The notes under the pieces are model-generated. The model was not told the origin of the DNA, did no database searches, and saw nothing but the letters and a program-made list of their open reading frames with translations. A program made the translations under genes and the position numbers. DNA of 64,000 bases from Zygnema cylindricum (lineage: Eukaryota > Streptophyta > Zygnematophyceae > Zygnematales > Zygnemataceae): NCBI GenBank assembly GCA_037447655.1, contig JBBHKE010000886.1:176783-240782 (forward strand), in the 5' to 3' direction. Position 1 is the first letter of the stretch. Every line of letters begins with the position of its first letter. Below are positions 56,229-64,000 of the stretch, piece after piece.

Positions 56229-56241
56229 AAAATAAGGGGAG
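56229..56241 (+). promoter_or_regulatory. Polypurine tract of E5
   Basis: AAAATAAGGGGAG directly before the 3' LTR's TGTAGAAATT. It is the plus-strand DNA primer site. Confidence 0.85.
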
Positions 56242-57287
56242 TGTAGAAATTAATGGTTTTAAGTATTTTCTTGGTCTGAATAGAAAGAAAAAAGTCGAGG
56301 CAGTCTACCTCTAACTTCTCTCTCCAACTCTCAAACTTGTCGCAGTCACTGAGAAATTGGAGAGGAAGCTAGAGCCATGGCTACCTAGGCTATCCTGAGG
56401 TTTACGGGAAATTTATATTAGTTCGGGTTTATTTATTTAAAAGGTATGTGCCGGTGGCAGGAATTTATCCTTGTACCTACCGGCCGGCAGATAGAAATAG
56501 CCATTAGCCTTAGCCGTTAAGTTTAAGGGTCATGATACGTAGTATATAGTTTGATAGTTATTTAAATATGTATACGTACGATTATTCATTTAACTATAAT
56601 AGATTACGGGATACATAGATCCGGTAATATATTAAGTACGGATTACGGTACGGACTATAAATCAATACCGCGCATTTGTTTCGTAAATGAAACAAATACC
56701 GCACATGTATTTATTACGGCTACGATTAAATTAGATTCTAATCGGACGACCGCAATTAGCGCCGAGATCGCGGAGGAAGTTTTCGGCGGTTTATGGCCAT
56801 CGCCACATCAGATGACGCGTGGCGACTTGTCGTTGGATCTAGGAATCCCCGGAGATTATGGCATCGAACCCGGATATGACATGTGTTTACATTTAGGCCT
56901 TGTCGTACAATGTCCGTACCTAAAGTACACCGGCAGCTCTACTTTTGTGTACGGAACTCAATTCTGATTAGTTCCGTACATCAGTAGATAGAGTCTGTGA
57001 GTGAGATAGGACTTAGAAAAATTAGGAGATAAGACCCTCTCTCCCAGAGAGCTTCTGTACAAAAGGTCAACTTTGACCCTCCATAACTTACTGCTCAGGG
57101 GAGCAAATTCAGAGATTCTTTTTGCTATCGACTCAGGGGAGTCTTGTCTTCACAGGGGTGAAGGTGGTCAGAGTTTTTTTCTGCCAGGGTGGCAGTTATT
57201 TTTGCTTAAACACAAAGGGGTCAGGATTATCCTAGAGGCTTCTTGGAAGCTGTCCACTCTGAGGACTTATGGAGGTTTAGAGTTTCA
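56242..57287 (+). repeat. 3' LTR of E5 (L5), subfamily A
   Basis: 1046 bp from TGTAGAAATTAATGG to GAGTTTCA. U3 resembles L2 of E2, not the 5' LTR of its own element. Holds GTCGTACAATGTCCGTACC and the conserved TTACTGCTCAGGGGAGC block. Confidence 0.88.
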
Positions 57288-58000
57288 TAGGTGATATAGG
57301 GTTTGATATTTATTTAAACTATTGTATGGTAATGAATTCAATTAACTTGGAATTTGAACGAAAGAACCTAAAACTTGCTAAAGTTTAGTGCAGACGTCAT
57401 TTAACATGAAACAAATGAATCGGATATTTATTTCGACGGTCGACATTTAATGTTGCATTTAATCCGACGGCACATATCATCGCCAAGATCGCGGAATGGT
57501 CATTTTGGATTTTATGGACGTGGCATGACTTGGTGCTGCGTGGAAGGATGACATTCGGTCGTGGGAATTTTGGAGAATGTACAGACAAGTGGAAAAGTGA
57601 CACGCGTCCACTCTGTGGCTTTCACGTACACAGGCCGTACAAAAAGGAGATCGGCCATAGTACCTTTTTGTACTTTACAGTCATATGATTGGTTTGTACT
57701 TCAGTAGATAGGGGCTGTGAGAGGGGTTTAGGACTTAGGAAATTTTGTAGGTAGTCACCTCTCTCTAAGAGAGCTTTGTATAAAATTGACATTTTTGTTG
57801 GCTCATAACTTATTGGCTGATTGGTTGTTATCAATGATTCTTTTTGCTACCGACTCATGGGGGTCCAAGTTGCATAAGGGTGCAGTCAAACTGTCATTTT
57901 GCCTTTGTGGACAGCAGTGGTTGTGGCTTGAAGTGGGTTAGTTAAATACTATCTAGAGGCTTCTTATATTTTGTAGTTAAATGGAGGACACAGAATTGCA
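57288..58000 (+). repeat. 5'-truncated Copia LTR (L6)
   Basis: Starts within U3 directly at the end of E5 and ends GAATTGCA at 58000. Closest to L7 (61986-62991), to which it is inverted. Its exact U5 end is joined to RNase H sequence of E6 in the opposite orientation. Confidence 0.8.
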
Positions 58001-61000
58001 GCCTCCATATTAGACTGAGCAACCACCTTTTGTTCTTTACTGCTCCAATAGCAAGCACCTTCCCCCACATACAACACATACCTAGAAATGCATCTTCTTA
58101 TAGGTGCATCCCCATAACTGGCATCACTCCAAGTAGTGATATCACTGTGCTCCCCTCCCAAATGCAACCATAACTCTCTGGTTCCAACCTGATATCACAT
58201 GACTCTTTTTGCTGCCTCCTAATCTCTCTCCCTAGGATCGTTAAGACTCTTACTGAGGACTCTTACTGCTGCCGCTCTGTCTGGCCTTGTATAGTTTTTA
58301 AAATAGATCAAACTTCTTACGTCGTGTCTATAATGGATAGACTTCATAAACTCTCTCTCCTCTGGACTCATCTGATCATCTAAGATTATCACTCCTCCTT
58401 CTACACTCCCATCACTTACTTTTTTCAAGTCCATGGGACTGGTGCAACTGTTAGCCTTTTCCATCTGGAATTCCTGAAACATATTACCTATGGCTTCCTT
58501 TGAGTAAGTGTAATAGTCCTTTTCCCCCTATCTCTCTCCATTTAGATCCCCAAAATGTATCTTGCCTCACCTTAATCTTAAATATCAAATTTGCTTCTAA
58601 GATCTTTCTTTAACCTATTGATCTTTTACCAAAGACTTACTAAGCACAACCAGATCATCCTCATAGATTGCAATAAAAATGACACCATTCTCATCTTCAA
58701 ACATATAGATAGAATGGTCAAAGCTGATTCGGATATATCCCAGACCGGTGAGAAACTCATCTAGATTCTTATTCCACAATCGGGGAGCCTGCTTCAGTCT
58801 ATATAAGGATTTTATGAGCATGCATACTTTGCTCTTTTCTCCTTCCTCCAAGAACCCCTCGGGTTGCCTCATGAAAATTTATTCCTCTAACTCACCATTA
58901 AGAAAAGCAGTCTTAAGTCCATCTGGTGTATTTCCATGTCTTCAGCTGGCGCCAGACTGAGGAGAATCCTTACTGTTGGGAACCGAACAACTAGAACAAA
59001 GGTCTCCTCATAGTCAATCCCCTCTTTTGGGTGAACCCGTTCGCTACCAATCGAGCCTTATATCTCTCAATGGTATTATCTTGGTTCAGTTTTAGTTTAA
59101 ATACCCATTTACTGCTAATAGGTTTTCTTTCTGGAGGACAATCCGCTAGTTCCTAGGTATTTGCTTCCATGATGGAAGCCATCTCATTATTTATTGCTCT
59201 AATCCTTCTGTCTTTTTTTGGGGAGTTCACTGCCTCGAAGTATGACTGAGGCTCATCAGGATGAGATACCTTAGTTACCTTATGAGCAACCTGTTTCTCT
59301 TGTATCCTTTTGCTGCTCTCTCCCTCTTTCAAACTCTGAAGCTAGAATGTAAGATATCTCGGGTTTCCCCTTACTGTCTCATCGGCTTCCCTATTCATGG
59401 AAGCCAGTTCCATTTCCATCTCTTCTGTCTCCTCAAAGTCCATATGAATATGTGAGGTGTTTGGTTGATCTCTTATATCTTGGATCTCCCCTGAATCTGC
59501 AATCACTGTTTCACTCACGTCTTTTTCGGGAAAGACAGGACTCTCCTCTCTTTCAGACTCAAAGCGGATTTTATCTTTTTGGTATATTTGAATTGGTCAA
59601 ATAACTTTCTTTCATCCATGACAACTATGTGTTTGACCAGAATAATATCTTTCTTTGCTAGGTCATAAACTCTATATCTTTTGAGATCCTCATCTTATCC
59701 TACAATATCCATGTTTGCCCTTGGCATCTAGTTTCTTTTGTTTCTTATCTGTATGAAGACTGTAAACTTGGCTACCGAATACTTTAAGGTGTGAGATATC
59801 TGTTTTCCTTCCAACCCATCTCTCATAAGGTATCATTCCCTTTACAGGTGAGGTAAGAACTCTGTTCTTAATGCAGTTGGCACAGTTCATGGCTTCTACC
59901 CAAAATCTCTTTCATATTTTTTAATCAGCCTACATACTACATACACTATCTACTAATCTTTGGTTTAGTCTTTCAACTATCCCATTTTATTTTGGGTTAT
60001 ATGGTACAATTTTTTGGTGCTAACCTCCCTCATCTATCAGGTATTCCTTAAATTGTTTAGAGTTATATTCTCCCCCATTATCACTCGTTATTCTCTTAAT
60101 GAGAGTTCCATGCAACTTCTCACTTTAGGCTTTATATTTTTTGAAGTAAGTTAGTGTTTCATACTCTGCTTTTATGAAGTAGACCCTAGAGTACCTAGAC
60201 CAGTCATTGGTTATTGTTAACATAAACCTCTTCTTTCCAACCGAAGGTACTTTTGGAAGTCCCCAGATATTTGTGTGGACTAGATTTAGTACCTTTGCCC
60301 CCCTATATATGGCGACTTTGGGAAAAGGAAGTCTTTAAGCTTTTCTTTGAGCACATCCACTACAATCATCCACAATTTCAATATCACCAAACTGAATGCT
60401 TTCTACTAAAGCAATCTTCTTCATTTCCCTCAACCTATCAAAATGCACATGCCCCAACCGCTTATGCCAAATCATCAATTTTGGAACACCAACATAATTA
60501 GCATTATTATTTTTATTACTCAGGTTAAGCCTTAACATGCCTTGGCTACCCTTATCTGCCATGAAGTAAACTTCATCCCCATACTTAGCTGTAAAGACTC
60601 CCTTTCTAGTGAATGTATCAAACTCTTTGTCATCTAATACAGATGTAGAGACAAGATTTTTGCTCAGCTGAGGAATAGAAGGTACATCTGAGAATGTGAG
60701 TATAGAAGTCTTATCCTCTAGTAAGACTTTCACATCTACTGACCCCACTAGATCTATAGTAACCACTTTCCCATCCCCATACTCTATCTCCACAGAAGGG
60801 ATCAATCTTAGCTTAATGAAAAGTTGCATATCACGACACATATGCATGGATGCACATGAGTTGATGATCCATCCTTCTTGTGGAGCTTCCCGAATTTCTC
60901 CAAGGGCACACTTTTGTCTCTGAGGGATCTCTTTTTCCTCCAAACTCTCGTCAAAAAGAAGCTCCACATCCTCCTCAAAGGACTTGTCCTCGGTTTACGT

Positions 61001-61985
61001 TGTCACTTTTGTGACCACAAGTGCTTTTTTCTTCCCTCTGGAAGAACCCCCTCCATAGTTCTCTTGGAGCCTCAGCTGTGATAGCTTCACACAATCCGCT
61101 ATAAAGTTTTCCGGCTTTTTGCAAAAATGAGAAAGGCCCTTTAGAGGCCTTAGTCCTCCAAGCTGATCTCTCTCTACTTTGAATTGTTTATTCGGATCCT
61201 TCCACGATCGGTTTCCTCATGCAGCTAGAGCTTGGATGCTCTTCCCTCCCCTCCTAATCTCAATTGTGTTTTACTGCACAAGTATCATCCAAACCACTGT
61301 ATTACACTTCCATGAACTGCCAGTCATTTCCTATACTCGGTAAACTATGTTTTTAACTCGTTTGATAACTTCATGATGAGAGTGTTAACTTTCATCTTCA
61401 TTGTACCCGTCCACCCAGCACTTTCCATCTCCATATACGAAGAAGACAGATTATTACAATAATCTAACATCTTTCCTCCATTTTAAATGTAACTCACTAG
61501 CTTTTGCTCAGCCCACTGGAGCTCGTGAATGGTACCAACTCTATAGATCTCCACCAAACTCACCCACAACTCCTCGGCCATATAAATGTGAAGGTGAGAG
61601 GTGGCCAAGGCTTGAGTGAGGTGCCTTAGAATGAAGTTTTTGGCAGCCATGTTTACGTCTTCCCACATTTGAGTAGTGTTCTCCATTGTCTTCACGGCAA
61701 CCGCTCCCAGTGCCGGAGTCAATAGGAGTGAGGGGTGTCTCCTTCCCTTTCCCCTTTTCGGACACACTGTTGTCCCCATCATCTGCCTCCTCTGCTGAAG
61801 CAGTCGCTGCTGCAGGATACCTTACTCCTCCAAATCCTAGTGGACTTCACGAAGGTGGACATTTCACCTGTCCATTGACGATACCCTAGTATCGTTTTTT
61901 GCACAAAGCCCCCATCATCAAGGCTTCCGAATAAGTAAACCGAGATCCATTGAAGGTGGGCACCCTAGAGGGTGGGCCCATAACC
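58001..61985 (-). mobile_element. Ty1/Copia element E6 body, decayed
   Basis: On the minus strand from the PBS (61985-61971): gag from ATG 61981 (M-G-P-P-S-R-V-P-T-F-N-G), and a damaged zinc knuckle near 61090-61135 (first Cys to Ser, His to Asn). A 210-codon open stretch (60967-60335) follows, with protease NSCAS in place of DSGAS and the integrase HHCC region (HKRLGH ... CSGC). Broken integrase (59890-59690), RT (58872-58615, with YEDD in place of YVDD) and RNase H come next. RNase H ends abruptly at 58001 against L6. Inactive by several catalytic losses. Confidence 0.85.
61971..61985 (-). promoter_or_regulatory. E6 primer-binding site (half-tRNA type)
   Basis: Minus strand GGTTATGGGCCCACC, identical to E2, just after the LTR's terminal TTACA. 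Contains the gag ATG (61981-61979). Confidence 0.8.
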
Positions 61986-62991
61986 TGTAATTGTGTGTCC
62001 TCCATTGGACTACAAAATTCAGGAAGCCTCTAGATAGCTTTTAACTAACCCTCTTCAAGCCACAACCACTGCTGTCTTAGAGAGCAAACTGATAATCTGA
62101 TTGCACCTTTTTGTAGCACGGACTCTCTTAAGTCCGTAGCAAAAAGAATCACTGAAAACAGCCAACCAACCGATAAGTTATGAGCCGACAAAAATGCCAA
62201 TTTTATACAAAGTTCTCTTAGAGAGAGGTGACTACACAAGATTTTCCTAAGTCCTAAACCCCTCTCACAACCCCTATCTACTGAATTACAAACCAATCAC
62301 ATGATTGTAAAGTACAGAAAGGTACTATGGCCGCTGTCATTTTTGTATAGCTTGTGTACGACAAGGCGACTGAGTGGACGCGTGTCACAGTTCCACTCGT
62401 TCGTAAGTTCCCTAGAATTCCTGTGACCAAATGTAATCCCTCCACGTGGCGCTAGGTCATGCCACGTCCATAAACGTTAAAGTGACCATTCCGCGATCTT
62501 GGTAGTGGTGCATGCCGTAGGATGAAATCTGACATTAAATGTCGGCCGATAAATCAAATGTTTGATTTATTTGTTTCGTGCGAAATGACGTCCGCACTGA
62601 AACTTTAACTAAGTGTATGTTCCTTTGTTCACATTTTAGTTAATCAGTTAAAAGACCATGTACAAGTTTAAATACGTATCAAACCTTATGTATCTTAACG
62701 GACTTCTATGACAAATTGGTTAGAGCTAACGGCTACGTTGTACTCTATCGGTCGGAGGTTTAAGTCCAGTTAGTCTAAACCTTTTGTTGAGAGTGACATA
62801 ATTCACTCTTTAGTCTTGCTTCTAGAACTAAGGCAGCCATGGCTCAACCACCTTCTTTATCTTTTAGTGACTACAACAAGTATGGTGGCTAGAGAGAGAA
62901 GGTGGAGGCAGGCTGTCCGCCCTTTTCTTTTCCTTTTTATATTCACATTTTTTGATCTAGGAAATACCATATAAATTTAATAATTTCAACA
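61986..62991 (-). repeat. 5' LTR of E6 (L7)
   Basis: 1006 bp, minus orientation, starting TGTTGAAATTATTAAA at 62991. The antisense strand carries a clear tRNA-like pair: TTGGTTAGAGCTAACGGC (62715-62732) and GGTTTAAGTCCA (62757-62768). It abuts RNase H sequence of E7, so it may be inserted there or serve as E7's 3' LTR in a tandem arrangement. Confidence 0.8.
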
Positions 62992-63419
62992 CAATAGCCT
63001 CTTTGCAGAACTGCAACTTAGGAGTAGGAAGGGCTTTAGTTAACAAGTTAGCCACCATCCTCCCATCTGGTAAATAACACATTTTAATGACTTTTGCAAG
63101 CACTTTTTTCTAACAAAGTGAAGCCTAACATCTATGTTTTAACTTTTAAAATGTTGTTTGGGGTTAGAGGCAATGGCAATGGCTGCCTAGTTGTCACACT
63201 AGATAGATTGATGACGTGTTTGCATATACCCAAGTTCCTATAAAATAGGCTTAACCCGTAGGAGCTTTTTGATGGCGGAAGCCGCTGCCATGTATTCTGA
63301 CTCTATTGTGGATTGGGCTATAATCTTTTGTAATTTGCTGCTCTAGCAGCAAGTTCCATCTCCAATCTTAAAAACAAAACCGGTTGTATATTTCTGGCTT
63401 GGCATGTCCCAATAGATAA
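62992..63419 (-). pseudogene. Copia RNase H fragment (E7)
   Basis: Minus-strand translation gives CCWSSKLQKIIAQSTIESEYMA, the QAAIAI-like region and MVANLLTKALPTPKLQFCKEA, the C-terminal RNase H of a Copia element, with stops and a frameshift. It is more diverged from E5 than E6 is. Bounded by L7 on the left and L8 on the right. Confidence 0.75.
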
Positions 63420-64000
63420 TGAAACTCTGAGACCTCTATTGGTCCTCAGAGTAGGCAACTCACAAGATGCTTATCTAGATGGTGCTGCCTTCAAGTTGAT
63501 TTAAACCCAAATGAGTGACACATTGACAGTCAAAACCCCAATACATATTCACCCATGTGAAAAAAGACTTTCTGTGTGCTTAGTTCCCCCACAGAATGCA
63601 AAGTTAAAATATGAGAATTTGGACACATTCACACACTATGTCTTTCCCTAATAAATGCAGCAACCATGTCAAGCAAAAAATCTGACCGACTACACATTTG
63701 TGTAGCGTGGACTCCTTTGAGTCCGCAACAAAAATAATCACTCAAAATGGTTAACCGAGTTAATAGTTATGGCTGGCCAAAGTTTGCCTTTTATACAAGA
63801 TGCTCTATGGGAGAGGCGGCTACCTACCAGAAATATTATAAGTCATAAAACCCCTCTCTAAGCCCCTTAGTATTGAGGTACGAACAAATCACAAGACTGT
63901 ACCGTACAGGAAAGTACAAGTGCCATAGTACTTTTTGTACGGTCTATCTACTACATCGCCATAATGCGACATTTGTCACATTTGGATTTGTTCTCTTCCG
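63420..64000 (-). repeat. Copia LTR L8, partial at window end
   Basis: U5 end TGAAACTC (plus strand) at 63420. Shares the extended U5 type with L1 and L3 and the CCATAACTATTA-type block at 63760. Its U3 lies beyond the window. It is joined directly to RNase H of E7, consistent with insertion into it. Confidence 0.75.

Larger units (their letters stand above)
50963..57287 (+). mobile_element. Ty1/Copia element E5, nearly intact pol, mismatched LTRs
   Basis: Order: LTR (50963-51848), half-tRNA PBS (51849-51863), gag, PR, IN, RT, RNase H, polypurine tract (56229-56241), LTR (56242-57287). The two LTRs belong to different subfamilies (B on the left, A on the right), which a single retrotransposition cannot produce. 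The pentamer GTGAT precedes the left LTR (50958-50962) and recurs at 57291-57295, three bases beyond the expected right end. This is the least decayed element in the window. Confidence 0.85.

Overview
This window is nuclear DNA from a photosynthetic eukaryote of the green-plant (streptophyte) lineage. It has spliced genes for a GT37 xyloglucan-type fucosyltransferase, an XTH-family cell-wall enzyme, a putative plastid atypical SDR and a two-RRM-type hnRNP. The transposon load includes Ty1/Copia elements, a pogo/CENP-B-like DNA transposon, and hAT-like and TA-target MITEs. Large introns, very long CT tracts and strong Copia decay would fit an early-diverging land plant or a charophyte alga better than a typical flowering plant, but I cannot name the species from sequence alone.

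Layout. 1-5316: a decayed minus-strand Copia element (E2) with an inverted RT segment at its far left and a solo LTR inserted in its gag. 5317-9700: a tandem-repeat array, then a broken Glu-rich ORF and a broken DDE transposase that together look like a two-gene DNA transposon. 9784-13100: dispersed repeats, two hAT-like MITEs and a decayed Copia gag. 14397-27602: the core genes, a fucosyltransferase (minus, 3 exons) divergent from an NmrA/SDR-like gene (plus, 9 exons). 29495-32407: the 3' exons of a mitochondrial-carrier-family gene (minus) and the 3' exon of an RRM/Gly-Tyr-rich protein (plus); the 5' exons of both are missing from the 0.5 kb between them. 33467-39292: a direct duplication whose first copy carries three MITE insertions, with matching empty sites in the second copy. 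39450-40634: TA-flanked MITEs. 43676-45302: an XTH gene (minus, 4 exons). 46120-64000: a nest of Copia elements. One (E5, plus) has a nearly intact pol; E6 and E7 (minus) are degraded; several LTRs lie in both orientations.

Most notable observation: the Copia family's primer-binding site matches the anticodon stem-loop of initiator tRNA-Met (a half-tRNA primer, as in Drosophila copia and yeast Ty5), not the tRNA 3' end. The ATG inside that site appears to be the gag start codon in three separate elements. Diverged LTRs of the family also share clustered GTAC cores and antisense tRNA-like A/B-box motifs. All exon boundaries were inferred by eye from ORF continuity, splice signals and remembered family patterns. 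No alignment or search was run.
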